A stretch of 64,000 nucleotides of DNA from Pedobacter alluvionis (GCF_003664035.1 NZ_RCCK01000013.1:496001-560000); one strand, 5' to 3'; numbered from the stretch's first letter, positions 1-8,638 are shown. Numbers and translations: made by a program. The notes: generated by a model not told the origin, from the sequence alone.

Positions 1-1046
1 TTGCCATTACACCGGCTAAGGGGAAAACCTTTGATCCAAATACAAGCTATTTTAATCAGCTCAGAAAAAATAAAGATGTTGCTGCTTTTACTGAGGTGCT
101 GCAAGAAAATGCTTTGCTAAAATACAACAACAAACAGGCTGTTGGAATGGTTAAAGGGGTAAGTTCAGACTATTTGAAGAACACAAAATTAGATAGTACC
201 ATTAAGGAAGGCCATTTTATATTACATAATAGGAGTGGCGATAACGCAGTAATCGGTTCTGCTTTACAAAGTTATCTGGCTGTGAATACTGTTGACCCAT
301 TTACAGAGCTGGAAATTTATTCGCCAAAGAAAGATATCGCAGCAAATACGATAAATCCGGCCGACGATTTTGTGGTAAAGAACATCCGGGTAAGTGGCGT
401 TTTTGAGGTGCAGCAAGATTTCGACAATGGTATTATCGTTCCACTCGATTTTGCCCGCGAACTGCTCGGAGAAGATCAGAATGTGTCTGCTATTGAGATC
501 AATCTCCAGCCGGGTGTCGACGTAGACGATTTTAAAAAGGAAATAATCGAAAAGGCTGGTAAAGATTATGAAGTCAGAAATCAGGCCGAACAAAATAAAT
601 CACTCTACCACATTTTAAATACCGAAAAATGGGCAGTATATATTATTCTTACTTTTATTCTGATTATTGCTATATTTAATATCATAGGGTCGTTAACCAT
701 GTTAGTAATCGATAAGGTGAAGGATGTTGCCATTCTGAGCAGTTTAGGCGCAGGCAAGAATTTAATCAAACGTATATTTTTATTTGAAGGTATGATGATC
801 ACCATGTCTGGCTGCGTGTTGGGTTTAATCATAGGGATTGTATTTTACTATTTTCAGCATACCTATGGTTTAATTAAAATGGGCGATGAAGTAAACAAAA
901 CACTGGTAAGTTCTTATCCGATTGCCCTAAAATGGAAAGATTTTGTTTTAGTTTTTGTTACGGTAGGTATCTTCTCATTTTTGGCATCTGCTTTGTCATC
1001 CAATTTAAGTGTTAAAAAGATAGATCAAATTAATCAAACTATATAA
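1..1046 (+). CDS. FtsX-type ABC transporter permease (LolC/LolE or MacB-like), 5' end outside window
   Basis: The frame is open from base 3, so the gene begins upstream of the window and the GTG at 96 is internal. The visible part is a periplasmic domain followed by the FtsX membrane region. Hydrophobic segments lie at about 627-705, 789-855 and 942-999. The segment after the first membrane helix (ILSSLGAGKNLIKRIFLFEG) is the cytoplasmic coupling motif of LolC/LolE-type permeases. Family knowledge: such permeases pair with a LolD-like ATPase to move lipoproteins or other substrates across the inner membrane. The ATPase is not visible, so the substrate is unknown. A lipoprotein gene starts 1 base after the stop and is probably co-transcribed. 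Confidence 0.85.
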   Translation, partial: AITPAKGKTFDPNTSYFNQLRKNKDVAAFTEVLQENALLKYNNKQAVGMVKGVSSDYLKNTKLDSTIKEGHFILHNRSGDNAVIGSALQSYLAVNTVDPFTELEIYSPKKDIAANTINPADDFVVKNIRVSGVFEVQQDFDNGIIVPLDFARELLGEDQNVSAIEINLQPGVDVDDFKKEIIEKAGKDYEVRNQAEQNKSLYHILNTEKWAVYIILTFILIIAIFNIIGSLTMLVIDKVKDVAILSSLGAGKNLIKRIFLFEGMMITMSGCVLGLIIGIVFYYFQHTYGLIKMGDEVNKTLVSSYPIALKWKDFVLVFVTVGIFSFLASALSSNLSVKKIDQINQTI

Positions 1047-1047
1047 A

Positions 1048-1428
1048 ATGAAGTTATTTAAGCAAGCAATTGTACTCGTTGTGCTCCTTGGCGTAGCCGT
1101 TACAGCTTGTAGGAACGATAAAGCCGAAGGAGAAAAAAGTAATCTGAAAACTGTTAAAGGTTTGTATAGTTTTGGCCCAGAAGTTAAATCTTTCACTTTA
1201 TGTGAAGATGGGCGTGAATATTGGGTTAAAGACAGTGTAAAAAATCTAGAACTTTCTTATAGCAATTTAGGCTTTGAAAAACCATACGAGCCGGTATATG
1301 TAGAGTTGGAAGGTTATTTTGCGAAATCTGATACCGGTATAGTTTCCAGTGATTTTGATTCTACTTTAGTAGTGATGAAGGTACTTAAAATCAGTAAAGA
1401 AATTCCTGATGGGCCTTGCGCACAATAA
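1048..1428 (+). CDS. Small lipoprotein, possibly with an NlpE C-terminal-like domain
   Basis: The 126-residue protein has a lipoprotein signal peptide with the lipobox VTAC, so Cys21 would be lipidated. The mature part (GLYSFGPEVKSFTLCEDG, then a YVELEGYF strand) resembles the C-terminal OB-like domain of NlpE/copper-resistance lipoproteins; this is a weak inference from pattern only. Cys residues occur again in FTLCEDG and near the C-terminus (GPCAQ) and could form a disulfide. The start codon follows the permease stop after one base, so the two genes are probably translated from one message. This suggests a link to envelope lipoprotein traffic, but no function can be assigned. Confidence 0.7.
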   Translation: MKLFKQAIVLVVLLGVAVTACRNDKAEGEKSNLKTVKGLYSFGPEVKSFTLCEDGREYWVKDSVKNLELSYSNLGFEKPYEPVYVELEGYFAKSDTGIVSSDFDSTLVVMKVLKISKEIPDGPCAQ

Positions 1429-1786
1429 TTCATTTCTTTCCCTGGTGTCCTAAGACCAATTTATTGGTCTAATTCTAATCATTTCCTGAAGCGGAATTTT
1501 ATCTGTAGGTTGGTGTGTCTAACCGACTATAATAGCTTCCTAAGCCGCTTCTTGAGGCTAGCCTGTTTAGCGTTGCGCAGAGTATCTCTAAGGTTAACGA
1601 AGAAATCGAGTTTCAACACAATACCTCTAAACAAGTCGCAAACTCTGTTCCATCTATAGCCTATCTATATTCTATCACTGAAATAGATTGTAGTTAAGAT
1701 GGTTGTTTAGGACAACCAGCAAGTAGACGAACAAAAAAAGGCTCGCAACTTTCATTGCGAGCCTTTTGCATATTCTTGATTTAATT
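1429..1786. other. Intergenic region between convergent genes
   Basis: This 358-base gap separates the lipoprotein gene (+) and the symporter gene (-). An 18-base palindrome at 1453-1470 (AGACCAAT, two T, ATTGGTCT) may act as a weak hairpin for the plus-strand transcript. A strong two-way terminator lies at 1732-1767. The AT-rich stretch 1480-1730 holds no coding frame or recognisable RNA gene; it may be decayed sequence. Confidence 0.5.
1732..1767. terminator. Bidirectional intrinsic terminator
   Basis: The 9-bp stem GGCTCGCAA / TTGCGAGCC (1740-1748 and 1755-1763) has a 6-base loop. It is flanked by A7 on the left and T4 on the right, so it can stop transcription from both sides. It ends the xylose operon on the minus strand. 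Confidence 0.85.
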
Positions 1787-3454
1787 TTACCAGAAAGTCG
1801 AGTAAAGCGCAATTAAAATTCCGAACACAAGTATCGATCCAACGGCAAACGAAGGATGAACTTTGAACATGCTCGAATCTACTTCTAAACCATTAGATTT
1901 ATCGCCTTTGCTGTTTTCTAACATACTAATGGCAAACATCACTACAATACAGACTACAAATACAATACCCATTCTATCTAAGAAAGGTATTTCATAAATT
2001 CCATCTGCATTGGCTACCGAGAATCCAAAATCGTGAAGGAAAGACAAATCCATCATTCCCGGTAAGAATTTTAACAATACCGATAAACCAAAGCCACCTA
2101 TAGTAGCAAATAAGGCTGCATTTGAAGTGGTTTTTTTCCAGAAGAAACCCAAAATAAACATGGCAAAAATACCAGGACTTACAAAACCTGTGTACTCCTG
2201 AATAAATTCGAAACCACCTTTTTTATCGATACCTAAGAAGGGAGAAATAGCGATTGCGATAGCCATTGCAATAATTACAACTACGCGTCCGGTACTTACC
2301 AGTTTTTTCTCACTGGCTTCCTTATTAATGTGTTTCTTAAAAATATCTAAAGTAAAAATAGTAGAGATACTATTAATTTTACCAGCTAGTGAGGCAACAA
2401 TTGCTGCGGTTAAAGCGGCAAAAGATAAACCTTTTAATCCTGTTGGTAAAATACTCAATAAAGTAGGGTAAGCTCTATCTGGGCGAAGTTCTCCGCCAGG
2501 CATCATTGAATTTACATCAATACCTGTTTTTTCCTGGTATAACATATATACTGCAATACCTGGCAAAACCACTATTAGCGGCATTAACAGCTTTAAAAAC
2601 GCTGCAAATAAAATACCTGCTCTGGCTGTTTTCAGATCAGCACCTAAAGCACGCTGGGTGATGTACTGGTTACAACCCCAATAGTTTAAGTTTACAATCC
2701 ACATCCCACCAAGCAATACCGTCATGCCAGGTAATGAAGCATAATTCGCACTGTCTTTCTTAAATATCATGTGGAAGTGGTCTGGTGCTTTTTCTCTTAA
2801 GAACGCTAAACCATCTAATACGCCGTGGCCACCAAAATGATCACTTACTAAATTAAGTGCTAAATAAGTAGTTGCTAAACCGCCGAAAATTAAAAACGCT
2901 ACCTGGATTACATCCGTGTAACCAATTACTTTCATACCACCTAATGCTATAATTACCGAAAAGATGGCTAATCCCATCATACAATACCAAAAGCCAATAC
3001 CCGAAATACTGCTTACAGCTAAAGCTCCCAGATATAAGATTGAGGTTAAGTTTACCACAACATACAATAACAACCAAAACACAGCCATAATCATGGCTAC
3101 AGTGCCATTGTAACGTTGACTTAGAAATTGGGGCATGGTGTAGATCTTATTTTTAAGATATACAGGGATAAAAAATGTAGCAACAATTACCAATGTTGCA
3201 GCAGCCATCCATTCGTAAGTAGAAATGGCTAATCCCATTTTAAATCCATCGCCGCTCATGGCTACAAATTGCTCGGCACTAATGTTCGAGGCAATTAAAG
3301 ATGTGCCAATTGCCCACCAGGTAAGTGAACCTTCTGCAAGAAAATAATCCTTGCTGCTCATCTGCTTTTGCTTTTTACGATGGTAAATCCAGAAACCATA
3401 AATTGCTACAATGGCAAAGTAGGCTAGAAAAATAATGTAATCTGTGACTTTCAT
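1787..3454 (-). CDS. Sodium:sugar symporter (SSS family), probable xylose transporter
   Basis: The 555-residue, very hydrophobic protein has the length and start (KVTDYIIFLAYF, then SSKDYFLAEGSLTWWAIGTSL) of SSS-family symporters of the vSGLT/SglT group. About 14 membrane helices are expected. The motif ASNISAEQFVAMSGDGF in the second helix region is typical of sugar-type members. It is the third gene after xylB and xylA on the same strand, which supports D-xylose uptake with sodium ions; the substrate is inferred from context. A 276-base gap with a hairpin separates it from xylA, so its expression may differ from that of the two enzymes. Confidence 0.85.
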   Translation of the reverse strand: MKVTDYIIFLAYFAIVAIYGFWIYHRKKQKQMSSKDYFLAEGSLTWWAIGTSLIASNISAEQFVAMSGDGFKMGLAISTYEWMAAATLVIVATFFIPVYLKNKIYTMPQFLSQRYNGTVAMIMAVFWLLLYVVVNLTSILYLGALAVSSISGIGFWYCMMGLAIFSVIIALGGMKVIGYTDVIQVAFLIFGGLATTYLALNLVSDHFGGHGVLDGLAFLREKAPDHFHMIFKKDSANYASLPGMTVLLGGMWIVNLNYWGCNQYITQRALGADLKTARAGILFAAFLKLLMPLIVVLPGIAVYMLYQEKTGIDVNSMMPGGELRPDRAYPTLLSILPTGLKGLSFAALTAAIVASLAGKINSISTIFTLDIFKKHINKEASEKKLVSTGRVVVIIAMAIAIAISPFLGIDKKGGFEFIQEYTGFVSPGIFAMFILGFFWKKTTSNAALFATIGGFGLSVLLKFLPGMMDLSFLHDFGFSVANADGIYEIPFLDRMGIVFVVCIVVMFAISMLENSKGDKSNGLEVDSSMFKVHPSFAVGSILVFGILIALYSTFW

Positions 3455-3678
3455 TTAAGTTATTTGGTTTAGAAATCTAAAAGTAGTAAAATCATAAATT
3501 AATATCCGCTTTTTTTTGAATTAAAAAATGTTAAAATGACGTTTATTAATTTGACCTTCCTAAAATTCAGGTTTGTTGAGCTCAGGTGAGCTATGTATAT
3601 CGTCATTTCAATTTGCAGTGCAATGGAATGCCTGCCTATAAAGGCGTTGAGAAATTTATTTTTCAAAAATTAATATAC

Positions 3679-3714
3679 GTATTCTCCATGATCTGTGAAG
3701 ACCACGGAGAATAC
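3679..3714 (-). other. Intercistronic hairpin between xylA and the symporter gene
   Basis: A perfect 9-bp inverted repeat, GTATTCTCC (3679-3687) and GGAGAATAC (3706-3714), lies 17 bases downstream of the xylA stop on the minus strand. No T-tract follows it in transcript direction, so it looks like an mRNA-stabilising or attenuating hairpin and not a full terminator. The rest of the 276-base gap (3455-3730) holds a degenerate REP-like stretch at about 3602-3658. Confidence 0.5.
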
Positions 3715-3730
3715 ATGTATAAAGATGAAT

Positions 3731-5062
3731 TTAAATATACCTGTTAATTAGGTTTTCAAGATATTCCTGCTTTCCGCTGCGTACCTCTGGTTCGCCATTT
3801 TCTGCAGCATAATTCCTTAAATCTTCTAAACTTAGTTTGCCTTGTTCAAATTCGGCACCTTTTCCACTGTCAAATGAAGCATAGCGGTCGGCCCTTACTT
3901 TTTTGTAATCAGATTTTTGAAGAATAGCATCTGCGGTAACTAATGCCCTTGCGAAAATATCCATTCCGCCTACATGCGCATAGAATAAGTCTTTCTGATC
4001 AGTAGAGTTACGGCGGATTTTCGCGTCGAAGTTTACACCTCCACCCTGTAAGCCACCACCTTCTAAAATGATTAACATGGTTTCGGTGAGTTCGTTAATA
4101 TCGTTCGGGAACTGATCGGTATCCCAGCCATTTTGATAATCGCCACGGTTTGCATCGATAGAACCTAATAGGCCGTTATCTACCGCAACCTGTAATTCAT
4201 GCTGGAAAGTATGACCTGCCAGTGTTGCATGGTTTACTTCTAAATTTAATTTAAAATCAGCCAACAGATCATATTGTTGTAAAAAGCCTTTTACTGTTGC
4301 CGCGTCGTAATCATATTGGTGTTTAGAAGGCTCGCATGGTTTAGGTTCAATAAAGAATGTTCCTTTGAAGCCCTGTTTGCGTGCATAGTCTTTAGCCGCG
4401 TGTAAAAATTTAGCCAGGTGCTCCTGCTCACGTTTCATGTTGGTATTCAATAAGCTCATATAGCCTTCTCTTCCTCCCCAGAAAACATAATTTTCGCCAC
4501 CAAGAGCAATAGTTGCATCTAAAGCTGCTTTAACCTGGGCAGCTCCGTGTGCCAGCACATGAAAATCAGGATTGGTAGATGCACCATTCATGTAACGCTT
4601 ATGGCTAAATAAATTGGCTGTTCCCCACAATAGTTTTACACCGCTATCTGCTTGTTTTTGTTTTGCATATTCAACAAGGGCCTGTAATCTGCGTTCATTT
4701 TCTGCAATATCGTCACCATAATCTACCACATCTACATCATGGAAACAATAATAAGGGATCTGCATTTTGGTGATAAATTCAAAGGCCGCATCCATTTTAT
4801 CTTTTGCCCTTTCTACAGCATCTTTCTTCTCATCCCAAGGGAAAACGTGTGTTGCTCCTCCAAACGGATCGGCACCATTACCATTGAATGAATGCCAGTA
4901 AGCACAAGCAAACTTAAAATGCTCGTTCATGGTTTTGCCTGCTACTACTTTATTGGCGTCGTACCATCTAAATGCTAGTGGATTATCGCTTTCCAGACCT
5001 TCAAACTGGATCTGGTTAATGCCTTTGAAAAATTCAGTTGCTCCTGTTACTACTTTTGTCAT
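3731..5062 (-). CDS. xylA: D-xylose isomerase
   Basis: The 443-residue protein converts D-xylose to D-xylulose. It matches the class II (long) xylose isomerases in length and motifs. The catalytic His is in YYCFHDVDV (His108, with Asp111), and the metal ligands are in FIEPKPCEPSKHQYD (Glu239, Lys241) and LEVNHATLAGH (Glu275, His278). An Asp cluster follows near residues 304-317 (DANRGDYQNGWDTDQ). The offset from the E. coli numbering is only about +7. The start ATG gives the expected N-terminus (TGATEFFKGINQIQFEG). It follows xylB after 60 bases and is likely in the same transcript. Confidence 0.97.
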   Translation of the reverse strand: MTKVVTGATEFFKGINQIQFEGLESDNPLAFRWYDANKVVAGKTMNEHFKFACAYWHSFNGNGADPFGGATHVFPWDEKKDAVERAKDKMDAAFEFITKMQIPYYCFHDVDVVDYGDDIAENERRLQALVEYAKQKQADSGVKLLWGTANLFSHKRYMNGASTNPDFHVLAHGAAQVKAALDATIALGGENYVFWGGREGYMSLLNTNMKREQEHLAKFLHAAKDYARKQGFKGTFFIEPKPCEPSKHQYDYDAATVKGFLQQYDLLADFKLNLEVNHATLAGHTFQHELQVAVDNGLLGSIDANRGDYQNGWDTDQFPNDINELTETMLIILEGGGLQGGGVNFDAKIRRNSTDQKDLFYAHVGGMDIFARALVTADAILQKSDYKKVRADRYASFDSGKGAEFEQGKLSLEDLRNYAAENGEPEVRSGKQEYLENLINRYI

Positions 5063-5122
5063 GTTTTTTGTTTTTGATTCGTGGTTGTTGGTTCATAGTT
5101 GATAGCCGATGGCTGTGAACCA

Positions 5123-6607
5123 TTAACCAATTGCTAATTGTTTTTCTAATATTTTTTTCCAATCCTGATAGATTGCTTCATATTCAGCTGAATGTTGTGG
5201 CATTAAAGTATTAATTACTTCGTGTTTGCTAAAAGCTTCTTCTGCATTTTTAAAAATTCCTGCGCCTATGCCCGCACCTAATGCTGCGCCTACACTGCCA
5301 TCGTTTTCGTAAAGTTCTACCGGAATGCCCGTAACATCTACAAATGTTTGTGCAAATACATCACTTAAAAACAGGTTGGCCCTTCCGGCCCGGATGACTT
5401 TAGGCTGCATGCCATTTTCCCGCATAATATCCAATCCGTAACGGAAAGAGAAGGCAATCCCTTCTTGTATCGCCCTGAAGATATCTGATTGATTGTGGAG
5501 ATTTAAATCTATACCCAATAACTGTGCACCAGTATATTGATTGTTTAACATCCGTTCTGCACCATTTCCAAAAGGAAGTACCTTTAAACCATTACTACCT
5601 ATTGGCGCTTTCGACGCCAGGATGTTCAGGTCTGCATAAGTAGACTGTGGTGCAAAATTATGCTTTGCCCAGCGATACATGCTGCCGGTACCATTAATAC
5701 AAAGTAAAACTCCTGTGTGCTTTTTTTCTTTGGAATAGGTTACGTGCGCAAAAGTATTCACTCTTGATTGTTGATCGTAAGTAAGTTCGTCGCTTACGCC
5801 ATAAATTACTCCAGATGTTCCGGCTGTGGCCGCAACCTCCCCAGGTTTTAATACATTTAGTGAAAGTGCATTGTTCGGCTGATCGCCAGATTTATAGGCA
5901 ACAGGAATACCTGTTGGTAAGTTCAAAGAATTGGCAATATCGGCTTTTAAATAACCATGTTCGGAGAATAAAGGTCTTACGGGTGGGATAAGGTTATCTG
6001 AAATGCCATAATACTCCATTACATCTTTAGAAATTTCGTGGTTTTCAAAATCCCAGAAAATGCCTTCAGATAGTGCCGAGATACTTGTTGTAATTTCTCC
6101 TGTTAATTTCATAGCAATAAAATCGCCAGGGAGCATTATCTTATCAATTTGGTTATAGATGTCTGGCTCATTTGCTTTAACCCAGGCCAGTTTTGATGCC
6201 GTAAAGTTTCCGGGAGAGTTTAATAAATGTTTCAGGGATTTGTCATGCCCAATGGCCTCAAAAGCACTATTGCCCAGTTCAACTGCTCTGCTATCGCACC
6301 AAATAATACTATCTCGGAGCACCTGCTGGTTTTTATCTACAACAACCAATCCGTGCATTTGGTATGCAATACCAATGGATTTAATTTCTTTTGGATCAAA
6401 AAGACCTGTCGAATTTAGTTTGAGAATGGCCTGTTGAACATTTTGCCACCAATCATCAGGAGATTGTTCTGCCCAGCCAGACTGTAAAGATTTGATGGCT
6501 GTTTCCTCCTCCGGATATTGAGCGGTAGCTATGTTTCTTTGTGTAGCTGCATCAACAATGGCAACTTTTATGGATGAGGTACCTAAATCAATTCCTAATA
6601 AATACAT
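5123..6607 (-). CDS. xylB: Xylulokinase
   Basis: This FGGY-family kinase of 494 residues phosphorylates D-xylulose to D-xylulose 5-phosphate. The N-terminal phosphate motif DLGTSSIK starts at residue 7. YQMHGLV, the catalytic-Asp region KSGDQPNNA and the C-terminal ATP-site glycines (DGSVGAALGAGIGAG) are present. I place the start at the ATG at 6607, because the in-frame extension to 6679 encodes a non-homologous leader (RFIFFQLSLCN...) that would span the operator and the -7 element. It is the first gene of the xylB-xylA-symporter operon. No XylR-like regulator gene lies nearby. Confidence 0.95.
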   Translation of the reverse strand: MYLLGIDLGTSSIKVAIVDAATQRNIATAQYPEEETAIKSLQSGWAEQSPDDWWQNVQQAILKLNSTGLFDPKEIKSIGIAYQMHGLVVVDKNQQVLRDSIIWCDSRAVELGNSAFEAIGHDKSLKHLLNSPGNFTASKLAWVKANEPDIYNQIDKIMLPGDFIAMKLTGEITTSISALSEGIFWDFENHEISKDVMEYYGISDNLIPPVRPLFSEHGYLKADIANSLNLPTGIPVAYKSGDQPNNALSLNVLKPGEVAATAGTSGVIYGVSDELTYDQQSRVNTFAHVTYSKEKKHTGVLLCINGTGSMYRWAKHNFAPQSTYADLNILASKAPIGSNGLKVLPFGNGAERMLNNQYTGAQLLGIDLNLHNQSDIFRAIQEGIAFSFRYGLDIMRENGMQPKVIRAGRANLFLSDVFAQTFVDVTGIPVELYENDGSVGAALGAGIGAGIFKNAEEAFSKHEVINTLMPQHSAEYEAIYQDWKKILEKQLAIG

Positions 6608-6633
6608 GCTTTCATCTAATTTTAATATTTGGT

Positions 6634-6680
6634 TATGCAAACGGTTGCATAAAGATAGCTGGAAAAATATAAAACGCAAA
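6634..6680 (-). promoter_or_regulatory. xyl operon promoter with LacI-family operator
   Basis: On the minus strand, TTTG (6680-6677) and TATCTTTA (6658-6651) are 18 bases apart, close to the Bacteroidota consensus TTTG / TAnnTTTG. Directly downstream, at 6634-6651, lies the symmetric site TATGCAA-ACGG-TTGCATA with perfect 7-bp arms. TGCAAnCGnTTGCA is the typical LacI/GalR-family operator. It would cover the transcription start, so a repressor released by xylose or a metabolite is the simplest model. The regulator is not in this window. Confidence 0.7.
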
Positions 6681-6784
6681 TTTTTTATAAAATCGTTTGA
6701 ATTAAATGCAATAATTTGAATTGTTTTAATCTTTATTTTGGAGCTAATGGCGAATTATTTAATAATTTATATTTTTACAATTAA

Positions 6785-6792
6785 TACATTTG
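6785..6792 (+). promoter_or_regulatory. Putative -7 element of csaA
   Basis: TACATTTG matches TAnnTTTG. It ends 7 bases before the csaA ATG, so the message would have almost no leader. No clear -33 TTTG is visible. Confidence 0.35.
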
Positions 6793-6799
6793 ATTGTTT

Positions 6800-7135
6800 A
6801 TGGAACAGATTACATGGGGCGATTTCGAAAAAGTAGAATTAAGGGTCGGAACCATTTTAGAGGTTTTCGAATTTCCTGAAGCGCGAAGACCAGCATATAA
6901 AGTTAAAGTAGATTTTGGCGAATTTGGCATTAAAATGAGTAGTGCACAGATTACCAAACATTATACATTGGAAGAATTACCTGGAAAACAAATTGTTGCG
7001 GTGGTTAACTTTCCCAAAAAACAGATCGGCAAATTCATGTCAGAATTTTTAGTTACCGGTTTTGCCGATGAAAACGGCGATATCGTATTAACTACGGTGC
7101 AAAGTAAGGTTCCTAATGGAAGTAAGCTGATTTAG
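6800..7135 (+). CDS. csaA: CsaA-type tRNA-binding domain protein
   Basis: The 111-residue protein is a single EMAP/Trbp111-like OB fold, as in the secretion-linked chaperone CsaA. Family motifs are VELRVGTILEVFEFPEARRPAYKV, VDFGEFGIKMSSAQIT, VAVVNFPKKQIGKFMSEFLV and VPNGSKLI. CsaA proteins dimerise and bind tRNA or unfolded preproteins; the cellular role is still debated. The ATG at 6800 is chosen over a TTG two codons upstream because the family starts close to it and the -7 element would overlap the upstream codon. The gene is transcribed divergently from the xylose operon. Confidence 0.9.
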   Translation: MEQITWGDFEKVELRVGTILEVFEFPEARRPAYKVKVDFGEFGIKMSSAQITKHYTLEELPGKQIVAVVNFPKKQIGKFMSEFLVTGFADENGDIVLTTVQSKVPNGSKLI

Positions 7136-7498
7136 CCGACTTCCGAAGTTTGCCTTAGCCTTGGCCATGTAAACTTTGAGGCATTTCCCGCAGATTTAAA
7201 AGGATAAGAAACACAGATCATTTTAATAATATAAATCTGCGATGTTTATCTGCGGCAATCTGTGGGAGAATAGAGTATCTATTTATACCGCGAAGTTCTC
7301 TTATTAAGCACAGGCCTCACCAAATAGCCCTGATTGAGTGGAAAGCCCGCAAACGAGGTACGAGTGCGGACTTGAAATGGAAAGCAGGACTGAAGTAACC
7401 GATTAGCAAGTAATTGCGCTCCAAAACCTATAACACTTCTGAAATTTCCCTGCGCATTGCTTTATTAAACTTCGGAAGTGTTACCCTATATTTGCCAC
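7136..7498. repeat. Intergenic block made of dispersed hairpin repeats
   Basis: This 363-base gap has no plausible gene. It contains a full copy of the 'CCCGCAGATTTAAA ... ATCTGCGGCAATCTGTGGGA' repeat at 7187-7267; relatives occur at 24221-24248 and 24743-24810. It also holds a hairpin at 7434-7480 with arms related to CACTTCCGAAGTTT and the inner sequence CCTGCGCATTGC, whose twin is at 10079-10122. A further ACTTCCGAAGTTT arm at 7139-7151 is inverted relative to 7468-7480, so the whole block is framed by a 13-base inverted repeat. Confidence 0.65.
7487..7494 (+). promoter_or_regulatory. -7 element of tadA
   Basis: TATATTTG is a perfect TAnnTTTG match. It ends 4 bases before the ATG at 7499, which predicts a leaderless or nearly leaderless message. 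It also lies downstream of an alternative start at 7478 and so argues against that start. No -33 TTTG is obvious. Confidence 0.55.
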
Positions 7499-7966
7499 AT
7501 GAGTTTTTACAATTTCGAAAATACCGATCCGGAGGAAGAAGACATCCATTACATGAAACTGGCTTTGGAAGAAGCAAAAAAAGCTTTAGCTGATGATGAA
7601 ATTCCGATAGGTGCTATAGTGGTAAGTAAAAACAGGATTATTGGCCGGGGCTATAATTTAACCGAACGTTTTAATGATGTAACGGCACATGCAGAAATGC
7701 AGGCCTTTACCTCAGCGGCACAAACCATTGGAGGGAAATATTTAAGGGATTGTACCTTATATGTAACCATCGAACCTTGTGTAATGTGTGCCGGGGCGAG
7801 TTACTGGACGCAGATTGGACGCATTGTGTATGGTGCCAGAGAAGAAAAAAGAGGATTCATCTCCAAAAATACAAATCTGCTCCATCCTAAAACCGTGTTA
7901 AAAGGCGGCGTAATGGCTGAGGAGTGTGGAACATTAATGAAGGGATTTTTTGCGAAAAAGAGGTAG
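7499..7966 (+). CDS. tadA: tRNA adenosine(34) deaminase TadA-like nucleoside deaminase
   Basis: The 155-residue zinc deaminase carries the cytidine-deaminase-fold signature: HAEMQAF (His64, Glu66) and PCVMCAGA (Cys94, Cys97). MKLALEEAKKALADDEIPIGAIVV at the N-terminus is typical of TadA, which converts A34 to inosine in tRNA-Arg(ACG). Guanine-deaminase-like relatives cannot be fully excluded from sequence alone. The start at 7499 (MSFYNFENTDPEEED) is preferred over 7478 because the -7 element lies between the two. Confidence 0.9.
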   Translation: MSFYNFENTDPEEEDIHYMKLALEEAKKALADDEIPIGAIVVSKNRIIGRGYNLTERFNDVTAHAEMQAFTSAAQTIGGKYLRDCTLYVTIEPCVMCAGASYWTQIGRIVYGAREEKRGFISKNTNLLHPKTVLKGGVMAEECGTLMKGFFAKKR

Positions 7967-8010
7967 ATTGAGTTGATGTTCGGTAATACTATAGTTCATG
8001 GCCTAATTGT

Positions 8011-8441
8011 AGGCTGTCTCATAAATGTAGAATTGTCATCCTGAGGGATAATTTATTGTAAAATCAATATTAGTGACGTAGAATTGTTTTCTCTTGTCCT
8101 ACGGCGCAGTCTTGCCTCGGCTCACCGCCGCCGAAGGGCTCTTTCTTTTTGGCATCAAAAAGAAACAAAAAATGCCGGCTGAAAATTTTTCTTTTGAAGG
8201 CACTTCTGCAGCCAGAACAGTGCAGCCCGAAAAATTTGTTAGGCCGGATTTAAGTAGAACGGCGATCCCGTGCTATGGCCTAGCTGGATGGAAATGCAAG
8301 AATAGTTAAAACGCTGATTAATAATAATTTATAAAATAACGTCAATGGTAGCTTGTCGAAGGGCCTGTTTTAGATGTCTTACTAGGCGTTTCGACAGGCA
8401 ACGTGACAAATCAATTGAACTACAATTTTATGAGACGGCCT
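8011..8441. mobile_element. MITE-like non-autonomous element with terminal inverted repeats
   Basis: The left end (8011-8025, AGGCTGTCTCATAAA) and the reverse complement of the right end (8427-8441, AGGCCGTCTCATAAA) match at 14 of 15 bases, and a further TGTAG/TTGTA similarity follows inside. The element is 431 bases long and encodes no transposase. Inside are REP-like words (TTGTCATCCTGAGG at 8033; a GCTTGTCGAAGG-type hairpin at about 8351-8400) and a G+C-richer part at 8099-8280 that reads as a short frame but looks non-coding. No clear target-site duplication is seen. The GGCTGTCTCATAA end type resembles insertion-sequence termini known from Bacteroidota. Confidence 0.55.
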
Positions 8442-8638
8442 CTTATAAGAACAGCATTTGTAACACATTTAAGATATAAATGGTGATACAATCCGCCTTC
8501 TCATGCACCCTGATTGCAAAGCGGGATGATGGTAGTTTTTTCTAAAAACCTTCCAATATTAAAACATTCAACATTACAACATTAACCCGGAAAACGATTT
8601 GATGATAATAACATGAACAAATCTTAACGTTCTAATGT

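Noticed and set aside
1429..1731. Possible small RNA or decayed gene in the gap after the first lipoprotein
   Set aside because: Only a short 18-base palindrome is visible; there is no promoter, no conserved frame and no stable fold that I can recognise.
6608..6679. N-terminal extension of xylulokinase to 6679
   Set aside because: The extra 24 residues are not like the family, and the region carries the operator and -7 element.
8094..8309. A 71-codon frame with an in-frame start inside the MITE-like element
   Set aside because: It lies fully within a repeat element, has an odd composition (SYGAVLPRLTAAEGLFLFGIKKKQK) and no upstream signal. Similar frames appear as spurious predictions in repeated Bacteroidota sequence. 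I treat it as non-coding.
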